DNA of 64,000 nt. Source: Larix kaempferi (taxonomy: Eukaryota; Streptophyta; Pinopsida; Pinales; Pinaceae). The stretch spans positions 11,687,501-11,751,500 of the forward strand of contig BSBM01000440.1 in the NCBI GenBank assembly GCA_027924585.1, given 5' to 3'. This document shows positions 8,970 to 20,424 of this stretch, piece by piece. The position numbers were made by a program, and so were the translations under genes. Numbering within the stretch: position 1 is the stretch's first letter; the number at the start of each line of letters is the position of its first letter. The notes beneath the pieces are model-generated. The model was not told where the DNA came from. It ran no database searches and saw only the letters and a program-made list of their open reading frames with translations.

Positions 8970-9830
8970 TTTTTTATTTTTTATTTTTTTAATTTTTTTT
9001 TCAGAAAATCGGTGTGCGAGAAAGATAGGCATGTACCAGTGCACTATGCGTTCCACAACGCACCATACTGACATAAAATAATAATAAAAAAAAAACTATT
9101 TAAATGGTGGTGCATATTAAAATCATGTCCACACCAGTGCGCTTCAATATACTAAGTGCACCATTGCCAATAATATTGAAAATTGTATAGATAACTATCC
9201 GCTATCAAATATAGCAAATATTTTATTTTGCAGGCTTTTTTTAGGGATGTTCCAACACGATGCATATGTGGTTTAGAGGCACCAATGCATACAATTAATC
9301 ATGACACACCGGTGCAGTTGTATTATTATGGTGCACCAAAATAATTAAAAATCAGTATGAATGTCTGTTTGAACTTAAAATGATATACTCATCTCAAATG
9401 TTCTTTTAGGATTCAACCACATCAATTACAATACTTCATAGTATACATATGTTGCTTAAACCCATGTTATTCTTAAAAAATGGTTTTGAAACTATATTGG
9501 AAGTTAGATTATTATATCGTTCTCAAAAATTATTTTATGACTATAGACACATAATGATTGTTGGTTTGGATCAAATGCAAGGAGAAAATGTTATAATATC
9601 AAATGGTCAATTCTTCAAATTCCAGCTCATTCCATATTGTTCAAAGTTCAAAGAGTTTACACTTTCCATCTTCAGTAAGTTCAAATTTAATTTATATTTT
9701 GATTATCTAATTGAATTTATGTTATTTATCCATGTGAATTTGAATAACAATGTATTCTATTTTGAAGGATCCCGATTCAAGATCGAGTTCGAATGCACAT
9801 GATATTCCACCAATTGCAAAACATAGTAAG
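8472..9830 (+). pseudogene. 5' exons of a SET-domain gene (decayed)
   Basis: Several short open segments with good splice signals lead into the SET exon at 9905. Exon 1 is 8472-8513 (MKEGNKKTRVPALK, donor AAG|GTAACT). Exon 2 is 8624-8694 (VLCDSLCLTNFDLQNIWLL, donor CA|GTAAGT). A further piece begins about 9236 after TTTTGCAG. A larger exon from about 9410 runs to a donor at about 9674 (GLDQMQGENVIISNGQFF lies in it). Another begins about 9768 after TTTGAAG (DPDSRSSSNAHDIPP). Exons 1 and 2 join cleanly; later junctions need a stop or frame change, so the copy is broken. No named domain is recognised here; assignment to the SET gene rests on strand, order and spacing. Confidence 0.4.
8932..8998. 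repeat. Microsatellite (ATT)n, (TA)n and T-rich run
   Basis: A simple repeat of ATT units followed by TA units and a T-rich tract within an intron of the SET-gene region. The reading frames crossing it are artefacts. Confidence 0.9.
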
Positions 9831-9904
9831 CTCTTATCAAGAGCAAGAACCGCAAGTAGTTGGTAGAAGAAAATGGGTAACCACTTTACCCCGCCAATTG
9901 TAGC

Positions 9905-11020
9905 ATGCCATCTTCGAGGCACAATCCTGAGTCATCGACAGTAATTCATGTGGATCTCTTTTATAACACTCTACTAGTATGTGTTTGTTCAAAATGTCAA
10001 GGGTTGAAGGAGAACCCTCGACATGTCACACTCACCCATTATACTAATGATTGACTACCCAATGTTGATGGTCTAATACCCCCTACTGCGGTAAAAAATC
10101 CAATAGGCGATATAGAAAAGATATGTAGGAACACTTCCCTATGCTCATTTTTGGAAAAGTTGGAAGCCAAAACAACTATGTTTCATCCTAAATTAACCAA
10201 CCCTTTTGCTTCTATTCAGTCAACTAAAAGTTCTACTGATCCAAAGTATGATATCAATACCACCCAAAACGTCTCTTCTAGGAGATCCAAAAAGTTGCAC
10301 GAGTTGAGGGCAAAAATGTCCAAGTACACATCAAGGTTGGTCCAATTGTTGGAGGCTAGTGATTACTTCTCTCTTCCCATGAATTTGCAAAGTAAATATC
10401 AAACATGTTACAACCACACTTTGTATGGTGCTTGGTCATCTTCTCTACCTATGCCTAATATTAGAATTGAATTCTCCTTTTGTGGTAATAGTTTTATGAT
10501 TGCCAAGTCTAATATAGATGCTACAGACCTTGGGTTGTTTATCCTTTCACATGTACTCATTCCTTCCAAATAGTTAGTAGTACTTATGCCATTTTTTGGT
10601 CCTATATATTGTCAGTCAGATTACTTGAATATTGTTAAATACAAACATAGAATTTCCATGTATAGTATGTGCATGAATGGTTATGTTTATGGAAACTTTG
10701 ACATGAAGAACATGTTATATATCGATGGTCATCCACACACTCATGGTAACTTTGTAGGGTTCATAAATAGTTCTAGGTGTTCTTTATTTTCTGCAAATTG
10801 TTCATTTGAGGAACATTTCAATGACCATGAGATTTTTATGAAAATGAAAGCGTCCATATTTCTTGTTGTGCATGTAATACGTAGTTGTCTCTTTGTGACA
10901 AGTTGTTAATAAACTATAACTTTTGTAAACTACCAAGCACTTGCCAAAGATGCCTTGCATTGGGACTACCTTTACGTCCCCTTGGAGCATAAGACAAAAA
11001 GTATTGATTAATTGTCTTTT
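9905..11020 (+). pseudogene. SET-domain protein main exon, copy 1
   Basis: One frame runs from ATG 9905 to 10909 with two stops (TGA 10052-10054, TAG 10571-10573), then shifts frame. The N-terminal part has a CSKCQGLKENPRH motif and a conserved-looking linker. From about 10530 it reads as a SET domain: LGLFILSHVLIPS, FFGPIYCQSDY, YSMCMNGYV, IDGHPHTHGNFVGFINSSR, ANCSFEEH, and after the frameshift KLLINYNF, equivalent to the usual ELxxDYxF. SET domains are lysine methyltransferases using S-adenosylmethionine; the canonical NHSCxPN motif is replaced by INSS..ANC. A near-identical copy at 30736-31890 reads on toward a CACTA transposase on the same strand, which ties the gene to that transposon. 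Activity is unlikely in this copy. Confidence 0.65.
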
Positions 11021-11137
11021 TTTTTTAATTTTCAATGGGATTTATCTAGATGTATTGCTCAATTTGAACCTTTGTTTTTTAATTTGTTTGTGGTTGAACA
11101 TTTACTATTGGAAAAATTTCTCATGCTTCTATAATAA

Positions 11138-11525
11138 TTGTTTGGTATAATGTTGGAGCAAACCAATTGCATTGTGTTTACTAATATAATCGATGTAATG
11201 TTCAATATTTTTGAAATCAAGATTCTGATGATGAACGACCTGTCTACCATCTTCCATTGCACCCCCACTGCAATGTCAAATGGAGAAAAGGCTGCAAACA
11301 CAGGGAAACTTATAGAGGAAGGATACCAAGCATGGTTGAATCAACCACCTATTCAATTACCACTACGTCTAGACTCACCAATTAGCAATGCCTACAGTAA
11401 TAGTGGCTCTTCAAATGTTGGCAATGGAGGCAATGAAATAGAGGTTGGTATGGATGAGTTCTTATGACACACGAGTGCCATGGACGCAATTTTGTTAGAT
11501 GTATTACACGACAATTAGCTAGGGG
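11138..11525 (+). pseudogene. Segment linking the SET exon to the transposase N terminus, copy 1
   Basis: An open segment up to 11467 ends in a coding-like stretch (EKAANTGKLIEEGYQAWLNQ, then Asn/Gly/Ser-rich sequence to EVGMDEFL). After an in-frame TGA it continues as TSAMDAILLDVL, then GDDTH. In the second copy at 31501-31890 the same sequence runs directly into TNP2 transposase. It therefore probably encodes the N-terminal part of the transposase, or a linker between SET and transposase. Part of the frame upstream of about 11220 may be intron. Confidence 0.45.
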
Positions 11526-11957
11526 ATGATACTCATGAGATCTTTATGAAAAGGAAAGCGTCCAGATTTCTTGTTGTGCATGTAATATGTACTTGTCTCT
11601 TGGTGACAAGTTGTTAATAAACTATAACTTTTGTAAACTACCAACCACTTGTCAAAGATGCCTTGCATTGGGACTACCCTTAGACGCCCCCTTGGGGCGT
11701 AAGATAAAAAGTATTGATTAATTGTATTTTATTTAATTTTCAATGGGATTTATCTAGATGTATTGCTCAATTTGAACTTTTGTTTTATAAATTGTTTGTG
11801 GTTGAACATTTACTATTGGAAAAATTTCTCATGCTTCTATAATAATTGTTTGGTATAATGTTGGAACAAACCAATTGCATTGTGCTTACTAATATAATCG
11901 ATGTAATGTTCAATATTTTTGAAATCAAGATTCTGAAGATGAAATACTTGTCTACCA
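11526..11957 (+). repeat. Partial tandem duplication of the SET-gene block
   Basis: Sequence from about 10826 onward (GAGATNTTTATGAAAA...) recurs here directly after GATACTCAT at 11525, slightly diverged, and runs until the Tat LTR begins at 11958. Short CAT/GAGAT microhomology lies at the join. It includes the SET C terminus, the AT-rich spacer and the start of the linker segment. Confidence 0.85.
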
Positions 11958-12951
11958 TGTTCTAGCAAATTTGTTCTACAGGTAGTTAAATCTACTCAAA
12001 GATTAAACTAAGTTTAAACAAGCTTAATCTAAGACATAAGCGAAACAAGTGGTTGTTTACTCTCCTAGATCTAACGCAGTATATAAGCTTTTAAATACTG
12101 AGATGAGAAGGAATTACGAAACTTACCTCAAATTCGCCGATTGTCCTAGCTCCAGCTTCACACTTGATCTCCAAGCTGTGAACCTGTTTGAACAAGACAA
12201 GAAACAACACCTCCAAGCACTATATGTAATGGTTAAGATCTAATTTATATAGAAAACATATCATGCATTTAAGTAAAGCAAGAAACACAATATGGAAGAA
12301 TAAGACAATTTTATATTAATGAAAGCTAAGAAGACTATTACAAAGTTACCCTTGATGTCCAAGCAACAACTTCCACTTCCAAGCTTTTCCTCTTGTTACC
12401 TATGCAAATACCTTAAGACCATAGGTTTGATGCCTCCAAACGTTCTCTCTTAGCTCATGGATGGCCTCCTTCTTATAGGGTTTGAGAGGCCAACCATTAG
12501 GAGAGAATAATGGATCTAAGTGAGTGGAAGGTGGATCAAGGAGGTGAGTCATGCCAAGGAAGGTGAGATTCGATAGGAACCTCCACCCCAAAAATATCTC
12601 CTCCGAATCCAAGATACAATATTCAAGTGATAATGTCGTTAAGGGGATTTTTGTGCCCTCAACACTGAGCATAGCGCGAAAAAGTTGCAATTTCCGCGCC
12701 CCTGCAAGCATGCAGGGTGCAAAAATGTTGTAATTTCGCACCTTGCACCACTAGCAGGGTGCAAAAATATGGGTGAAGTGGATGTATTGATGTGGCATTC
12801 AACCATGAGAAGTTGGATTTGCCTAGGGAGGGGACCAACAAGGTGGAAATGAGTCTCAACACTTGCTAGGAGGAACGACCATTAGGTTCTGCATGGTAGT
12901 ATAAAATGAAGACTCGGGATGGCGCTCAAAGTGGGACTTTGAGGTATAACA
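11958..12951 (-). mobile_element. 3' LTR of the Tat element
   Basis: A 994-bp LTR; on the minus strand it begins TGTTATACC and ends CTAGAACA. Blocks 11961-12225 and 12782-12941 match 30288-30553 and 30554-30714 in the same orientation. The intervening 550 bases, with GGGTGCAAAAAT motifs, are missing from the right LTR. Edges are inferred from where similarity stops and from TG/CA ends. Confidence 0.7.
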
Positions 12952-15900
12952 GATTCCTGCTAAAGTGTGAGGTCAGATGAAACTGATGGCCGAAACACTT
13001 TACCAATAAGTCTTGCAAAGATAGCGGAAAAGAGACTGGAGAGAAGCTGCAAGGAACAAGAAAACACTAGCCAGATATCAAATAATGCCGAGGTGGGCAT
13101 ACCCATGCTCGGAACAACTAACTCAAAGCATGGCTGTCGACCAATACATCGCAGATCCATGATAGTAATGACTCAACAATGACTGAAGACAAATCATGGC
13201 TACTAGGTACAAGCGTAGATCCATGATAAGACAATGACACAACCACGACCAATAAAAGAGTGGATCTGTGTGACAGTACATCAATGAGGTAACCAACATA
13301 ATTTCTATGTGGGAACCTACTTAACAATCTCCATCGCAACCTGGACGTGAAATAAACATCAGAACCATCCAGGGTCTTCTACCCGATCCCAAAGCGATAC
13401 GAATCTAACCATGTAATTAAAAGGTGTTGAAGTCAAACATGGCAGAGAATACTTGATTACCGGCCAATGATGTGAACCGTTAACAAGTATGTGGGTAATC
13501 ACCAATGATGACGATGATCCCCAAGGTATCTCTAGTACAAACCAACGAATGTGAATAAATATTTTTTGAGGTTGAACATTCGAGGGATTATTCGTTTAGA
13601 GGTCAATAATGAAAACCTACTGTTGAATACGAGGATACCTGCCATTGAGGCATGCAAATACCAAGGTACTACGGTTGGTTCCTAAGCCTAATTCCTAGAT
13701 AATGAGTTGAAGTCGAGAGGTACAGACTCATCGAGGGAGGGCCATAGTGAATCCCACATTATCGACATGAAACCGATATAGGAAAGTGTAATGAAGTAAT
13801 GAACCAGATGAGTATGGACTTGTTATCACATTTATAGTAGCTGGGGCTACCATATCTTCAGATCATATTCCAGTCCTTTTTTTTTTCTAGTCCTTTACAT
13901 TGAGATGCTTGAGATCAGCATCAGATGAGCATTCATTCCAGGATCACTTATTTTTTTTGGAGCAGCCCATGAGAAGATTTGTTTAGCCTTATGCCATGAC
14001 TGTGTCTCATGAACTCAGATTTGATGACCGATGTAGCCCTTTTTACCATACAGAGTAGTATGCAGTGTCGAGATGTGTAACAACGGTTTCCAGTTGACAG
14101 ATGATGGTTTAGATGATTCGTACATGTATATGACTCAGCAGGTATATGGATGTGTATTGGTTTGTATTGCTCTTTTGGTCATTTTGGTAGCTTGATTTAA
14201 CATTTAGTGGTCATGATCTGGTGGTATATATATATATATTATGGACATGGTTGCTTAAATTATATCTATATGGTCTAACTCGCTCTCAATCATGAATTTC
14301 TTGTTTATACTCATTGGTTTCACCCTCCTTAGGAGAATGGATGTGATCATTCCCACTGTATATCGCTTGCTAGTATTGGAACCACTTCTCACTTTCCTCA
14401 TTCATTCGCCACCTTCCAGTTTAGTTTTACTTTGAATTACACCTTAGCATGTGATATGGAGGTTCCCCACTCTAACCTCTTTGTTGGATAGCATCCCTGT
14501 TAGTTTGTGTCTCGGCTTTGAGTTGCCTAAGTTGTGTTGGATAAAACTTGAAGCAGATAGTACCACCATCATTACATGTATATGGAAATTATTGTATATA
14601 TCTTGTGAATGCCCAATGAAATGAAATTCAAAATTGTGCCTCTAAGCACAATGAAAGAAGGGTTATGAAATGTAAATCCCCAATGAAGAGACATGAAAGG
14701 CCTAATAAAAGCAGTGGTTAAATGTATGCTATATCCAAAGACTGTTGGCCATGGAAATTGAATGTAATGATTAATTCCTCATGGAGCCTACGTGTTGTGA
14801 TGTGAGATGGAGTAAGGGACAACTAATTCTAAGTGTCCCCTAGAGTCTCAAGTTACGGTTTGCCGGGAACCTAGTCATGGCGGCTCTAGAAAAGATCCTC
14901 ACGGAGCTGAGTCAGCTTGGATGTGAGTTGTAGACATCTGCCAAGGTTGAATAAACACTTCCCAAACAACTTATTCCATTTGTGAGACACTGCCATCCCC
15001 TATGTTTTCTTTATCCAACATATACTTGAGTGTGTATTCCCTTTCCTACATCCAAAGTATCACAATGTTAAATTAGTGCAGTCATCCCTCAACCTTGCCT
15101 TACATTTATCCACCTACACCCATTACTTGCAAATCGATCATAGCCATGAAGTGAGTATATTCTTGAGGTTTTATTCTGAACTATTATTATTTATAAATTT
15201 ATATTGAATATCTATTATGTTTAAACTGCCAGTGAAATGTTACTTTATGATCAGAGTCTTGCTATTTGAATGACTAACGAAGCATGTCTTATCCAATTGC
15301 ACTTGCAGTATTTTGATGTTTTATCCTGGGTCATATTTTAGTCAGATTTGACCTGGTCAAACCCAATTTGACCAAGTCAACCACATGACATGAGATGAGT
15401 TAGACTAGTGATGGTAGAGATTGATGATATATGGTTTTTCATTACCCATTAGGTGGTTCCATGCATCAGTTACTGGTTTCAGATGGTGATTTGTGATATT
15501 TTATGATTTTGATCATTTACAGATTATTATTTTTATTTGTGCGGGCATGGTTATGGTTCCAGATGATTATAGAGATATCCACATGGTGTATTGGTACTTA
15601 TTTATAGTGTATTTGGACCTTCTGAGTCCATTGAGATACTCAGTTTGCAGTTTTGGGCATTTTCGGTTGATATATTTTTCAATTTATCACTTCAGTGTAG
15701 ATTTGCCATTTAAAATGGCATGACAACACAGTTTGACATTTTATTGGGTTTACCTAGAGCACTACAGAGAAAGCATGGGAGCGCTCTGTGATCATTTTCG
15801 TCATTTGCATTTACCTTCATTTATTCTTGCTAATTGAGTTTTCTTCCTTGGTTTTGCAGAGAGAGAGGGGCGCATTAGTGGATCTGGACAAATTCGTAGA

Positions 15901-17950
15901 GGCAAGATAAAGCACCAAATATTTACTTGATTTTTGCGGGAGAAATCCTTGACATACTAGCATCAATTTCCATGACACAGGTACGCTTGCAAGGTATGTA
16001 ATTTATTCTTTTATCTTACCCATATGTCATTCTCATTCAAACCCTAACTCTAAATCTTTTGGAAAATTCCCTAGGTTTCATTTCTTGGTTTAATGGCAAA
16101 CCATTTCTGGGTTTTCATCTTACGACCAATACCTAGGTGGTTTCTCAAGGGCGTCATGCTATGAGGACTCCATCTACCCTTTATTCCTAGGCACTGGTCT
16201 CTAACCCTTGCGCCCTCCCTAGTTGGCTTGTTTTCCGGGTTGTGTAACCCTTGTTTGTTGAGCTTGCATACTTTGATACTGCCAGATATCTCATCCAAGC
16301 TGTGCTAGAAATCCTAAACTATCAGATTTACTCTTTGGGCCACTTTACCTGTTTTAAGGGTCACGTTTCCCAAGGCAGTTGATTTTGATCATTTGTCCTA
16401 GCACTTGAATCCTGGAATCATACTTAATATCAAGTCACTGTGTTTAAATAATCATAAGTCAAATCTTACCCCTTTTAAGCCTCCACAATGACCTTGTTTC
16501 CTTAAATCTAGGGTTCATCACCCCTCACCTTACGTACCCTACTTCATAGCTTGATCTGGTGATTGGGTTAGATATCTCCTGTCGGGAGTATATCAGGGTC
16601 TCCCCCTTTACTATCTGTGGCTTGGATAGTAAAAAGTGAATATTTCCTTGATTGGCGTGACAACCAATCCATCTTGGGGATCGAGGCCCTCTCGTGTCAT
16701 CTCTTTGGTTTCCCGTCCCCTCTGCCGTCCTGTATAGGATTATCCACTGGGGAAACTACGAGTTCTGTGATAACATGACTGACAAAAAAGGTGAAGGTTG
16801 ACAACATTGCAGAATGTTGACTCAAGTTAAGAATGATCCTTTGAACATATAACAGCATGAGGCACAACTTGGCAGCAGGGATTGACAAAGGTGACAACCG
16901 AAAGGTGAGATGACTCAAAGTGGGAGACTCATTTAGATGATACTCTCATGAAAGGTGACTCACGATTACAGTTAGGACCTGGATGTATAATGAATATCCA
17001 AAATAAGAAGACAAGGTATGAATGCATGCCATGTTCAAAGGTAAAGACTCATAAGCTGCCAGAAACGGTAGACTTGGCGCATTCCCCCATTTTCCCCCAT
17101 CATGAATGACGAGTACCTCTTTGTTTTTTAACAAGCTCGAGGAGGATAACAGATGCTCGATATAGCTCACCTGTGGGCGAGTCCAACCTTGTACATTTCA
17201 CGAACCCAAGGAAGGAGAGGTTCGGTTCCATAAGGATCCTTCGATGTTTAATTTCACGAGTCCAAGGAAGGAAAACTCAACGATTTTTCATGTTTAGAGA
17301 GTCTGAAATAATCTTAAGAAGACTCTAAAGTTTGAATTTTTCGTAAAAGTTAGTCCCTAAACCCGAAAAAGTATAAAATAATATCCAGAAGAACTCTCCT
17401 AGTCATAAATTGACTAAGGTATACCTTTCTCGTAAATAGTCTAAATGGTCTGAAAAATGGATAACCTATCACCGAATAGACGACCTCTCAAATAATTTTA
17501 CAAGTGTGAAAGAGACAAGTGCACTTGGCAATATTTTCTTGGTAGGGGAGTCTAAAAACAGCTTAAAGAAAACTCCAACGGTTCAATTTTCGTGAGTTAA
17601 TCATCTTGGTCCAAAAAAGGGAGAAAATAATACTAAGTTGATACTTTCCTCATTGTTTTACGAGCACGACTAAAGAGGACTAAGCTCGAGACCGTTTTAC
17701 TTGGGTTTAACAAGCACGAATCAAGTGTAAAAAGCACTTGGAATCTCTTTCATAGTTCAGATCCAGAGCACGGAAGAGAGAAAGTGAGATCGAAGAAGGT
17801 CAAATAAACAACTCTACCAGTGTGAACAACTTGAATGAACCTGTCAAAATGTGGTCAAAACCCTAGAAAAAGGCAATAGAACATAACAAGTGTGAAGAAT
17901 AGACCCTAAACAAAGGTTATTAATGTAAAAATAGGCAAAAATGACTAAGT
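12952..17950. other. Non-coding 3' region of the Tat element
   Basis: Five kilobases without a convincing coding frame, AT-rich, with a short TA repeat near 14225-14240. Such long untranslated stretches between pol and the 3' LTR are usual in Tat elements. I see no LTR termini or transposase remnants that would mark another nested insertion. Confidence 0.5.
17295..17660 (+). repeat. Degenerate direct repeat upstream of the antisense PMD gene
   Basis: Two imperfect copies about 250 bases apart share GAGTCT..AA, CTTAA, ACTC and TTCAATTTTCGT-like blocks (starting near 17297 and 17548). They lie 300-650 bases upstream of the TATA box at 17956. Their role is unknown. Confidence 0.4.
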
Positions 17951-17955
17951 GTAAT

Positions 17956-18422
17956 ATATAAAAGAGGGTAAAATGAGGAATTAGCCATTGTTACTTGGTC
18001 ATTTTCACTCCAAAGATAATTTTTACCTTGGTTGGGAGAAAAACTTCATCTGACGATACCAAGAGATCCAAGGCACCATTTCAACCACTGTCTAAATTAG
18101 GTAAGTCCTCTCATCCTCCTCTTTCATTCCATGCATTAATTTTTTGATTTCATGCAATATTTGGGATTTGCAAGGGCCTTAGGGCAAAAATTATTGCGCT
18201 CAGGAATTTTTGTGCCCTCCCTATATCGAGGGACATGAAAATTCCGAGAATTTCGCGCTATGGGCAGTGGTGGGGGCATGAAAAAATTATCAGTTTTCAC
18301 TCTCCCCACAATGGCTAGGGTACGAAAATCCACAGTTTGAAATTTAAAAAACTTGCCCCCATCTCATGCAATGAAATTTGGTTTCAATCTTTTAATAGGA
18401 GGTTTCCTCGGTGATTTGCAAG
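17956..18422 (+). promoter_or_regulatory. TATA box, leader and leader intron of the antisense PMD gene
   Basis: TATATAAAA at 17956-17964 is followed by an untranslated leader. A strong donor (TTAG|GTAAGTCC) opens an intron at 18101 that probably closes near 18398 or 18422, just before the ATG at 18447. The arrangement implies the antisense gene has its own promoter, independent of the LTRs. Motif-based inference only. Confidence 0.5.
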
Positions 18423-18446
18423 AGTTTCCATAAGAAAAAAACAAGG

Positions 18447-19670
18447 ATGGTTGAATGGAAAGAGAGAGAACATGAAGAGGAGGATAGAGATGCCCTCAAC
18501 GATGAAAACACTCTATATGCATTGTGAGAGTGTGGTTTTTTGAATGTTTTCAAAACAAGAGGCATCTGGAAGCAAGGGAAGTTGCTAAATCACATCATAC
18601 AAATGTGGGATGCTGATATACAAGCTTTCCGCATAGGAGAGCACATCCTTGCACTAGAGCTAGAGGACATTTACATTTTGACCGGTCTCTCCAAAAGAGG
18701 GGCTCGAGTCAATTTGGCAGGGCACCGAAGAACCAAAGAAACTACGGAGACCTATATTGCCTAATAATGTAGACAAGGATATTGCAAGAAGAGAGAGAAA
18801 GTGCTTATCGTTGATGTGATAGATCTTCCATTGAGGATGATGTTATATACTCTTGCTCGAGTAGCGGGGAGTTTTGGGGCTCACCATGCTACTAAGGCTC
18901 AGATGACCTACGCCTTGGAATGCCTCAAACCCAAATTATTCAACTGGTGTGAAGGAGTCTTGGTCAACATCAAGGACCAAGTGACTAAATGTAGAAACAG
19001 AAGCATCAGACAATTTGGATATGGGAGTATCCTGGTTACCTTTTTCTTGGAGAGGGTACCATTATTGCGCCCTCAAATAGAGAGACCTCATCGTCCCGCA
19101 TCCGAGCCACGGATGGGGAGATGGAGCGATTATGATGGGCGGATTGGTGGGCCACAAGTCTTAGCATTCGGTGAGGATTTCTTCTCTTGGCATGAGGAGC
19201 AAATTGTTATGATAGAGGATTACCCCTACGCCGAAGTATACTTCTGTGGTGAGGTTGACTTGGAATTACCAAAGGATGATGATTGGGACGAGTCAGGTAT
19301 GTGACCTTCCACCATGTTTTTTAATTTTTTAAGTTTATGTTATTTTTTGTTTTGTTTTGGTAATGCGTAGAAGATCTAATATATATACGTGTAATGTTGC
19401 AGATTGAGGACTGGTGAGACCAACAGGATCCTCTCCACTGCGGCGATGAGGAGCAGAGAACCAGGCTGAGGAGGATGAAGTAGGAGGATTCTGCGATGTG
19501 GAGCGGAACCTAAAAGGATTGACCATGGGAATTCCTCCGATGAGGATGCCCGAGGTCCCTTATCATCTCCAGAGGCATACTGTGGGTGTGCCGGAGAGGA
19601 TTGGCAGGTTGCTCCACCGTGTCGCTAGGGCAGTCGTATGCTATCATGATAATCGTGCTCCTCGTGATTA
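18447..19670 (+). pseudogene. Plant mobile domain (PMD) gene, antisense ORF of the Tat element
   Basis: The frame from ATG 18447 runs to 19296 with stops at 18525-18527 and 18762-18767 (TAA TAA). A GT-AG intron (19297-19402) leads to a coding-like last exon ending at 19670 (PYHLQRHTVGVPERIGRLLH). Diagnostic residues are LLNHIIQMWDADIQAFRIGE, LELEDIYILTGLSKRGARV and the following CRQGYCKKREKV, matching the PMD pattern (W/F..GE....LED+..+TGL..+G). PMD proteins occur in plants both as host genes (MAIN/MAIL type) and in transposable elements; their biochemical role is not settled. Its place, antisense between pol and the 3' LTR, is where Tat elements carry extra antisense ORFs. It is broken by three stops. 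Confidence 0.75.
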
Positions 19671-19892
19671 GATTTTAGGAGTAGTTTTGTTAGCAACATT
19701 TACACGATATGTAGGCCAGAGTGCCAATTTTTGTATGGGTTATGATCCCAAATTTTGTCTTTTGACGCATTATAATATTATATGTGACACGATAAACACT
19801 TTTTTCACGATATACATATGGATCTATCTCTACTGTTTACCTATGATGACTTGTATGTTAGATTTTTTATATGTGTTCTTATGATGTATTGA

Positions 19893-20301
19893 TTATGTGT
19901 GGGATAGATGCCAATCCAACATATAGTTAGCTAACGAATCAACCACCATGTTGAATTGCCTTGGTACATGTTGATATAAAATATAATCAAATAATCGTTC
20001 AAGGAGGCGTACCCTTCTGTGTAAACGAAGTAATGTAGGATCACAGATGGTATAAATGCGTTTCAGTTGAGATACCACAAGCTGAGAGTCTAGGTAGACA
20101 ATGATGGATTCCAAGAGAAGAAACTTTAGTTAGAAGTCCAATGACTGCATGATACTCCATGATGTTATTTGTCGTGGGGCCTAAGCAGATGCCACCCGAG
20201 TATATCAACTCACCAGCAGGGGTATATAGTACCCATGCTGCAAAATCAAGGTTTTGGGTATGTCGACTAGCACCATCCGCGAATCCAAAGTACGCCGACA
20301 T
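19893..20301 (-). pseudogene. Second RNase H (archaeal-type-like) of the Tat element, downstream of integrase
   Basis: Two overlapping minus-strand frames make one RNase H domain: 20301 onward has FGFADGASR, GGICLGPTTNNIMEYHAVIGL, and the frame ending at 19893 has IVYLDSQLVVSQL, then HVPRQFNMVVDSLANYML. The D, E, D and final D of the RNase H fold are recognisable (ADGAS, MEYHA, LDSQ, VDSLAN). A frameshift near 20100 separates the halves. In Tat-lineage elements an added RNase H of archaeal type supplements a decayed original. Here it follows the integrase C terminus rather than lying between RT and integrase. Confidence 0.8.
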
Positions 20302-20424
20302 CTACGCATAAAAGAACTAGTCGAGATAAATAGTTGTGTACGAGATAGAATCCTGACATGCAAAAATTGAATCAAAATCACACTATAGATACACTATATA
20401 CAAAGTGTTTTACGCAGGATGATC

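Larger units (their letters stand above)
7338..9345. repeat. Left array of GCACCGGTGC-like motifs (possible CACTA subterminal repeats)
   Basis: Outside the inserted solo LTR, this AT-rich stretch holds about twenty variants of a near-palindrome, consensus CACACCRRTGCA. Examples are GCACCAGTGC near 7385, CACACCGATGTGC near 8211, CACACCGGTGCA near 8890 and 9303, and CACACCAGTGCGC near 9130. A matching array sits at 47250-49390. CACTA elements carry short transposase-binding motifs repeated near both ends. The array overlaps the promoter and first introns of the SET gene. No CACTA terminal inverted repeat was found on this side. Confidence 0.6.

Noticed and set aside
7338-9345. CRISPR-like array from regularly repeated GCACC motifs
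   Set aside because: The motifs are short and irregularly spaced, and this is plant nuclear DNA; no repeat-spacer structure exists.
9449-9802. A stand-alone 117-codon gene
   Set aside because: It fits better as an exon plus read-through intron of the SET gene, with a GTAAGT donor near 9674.
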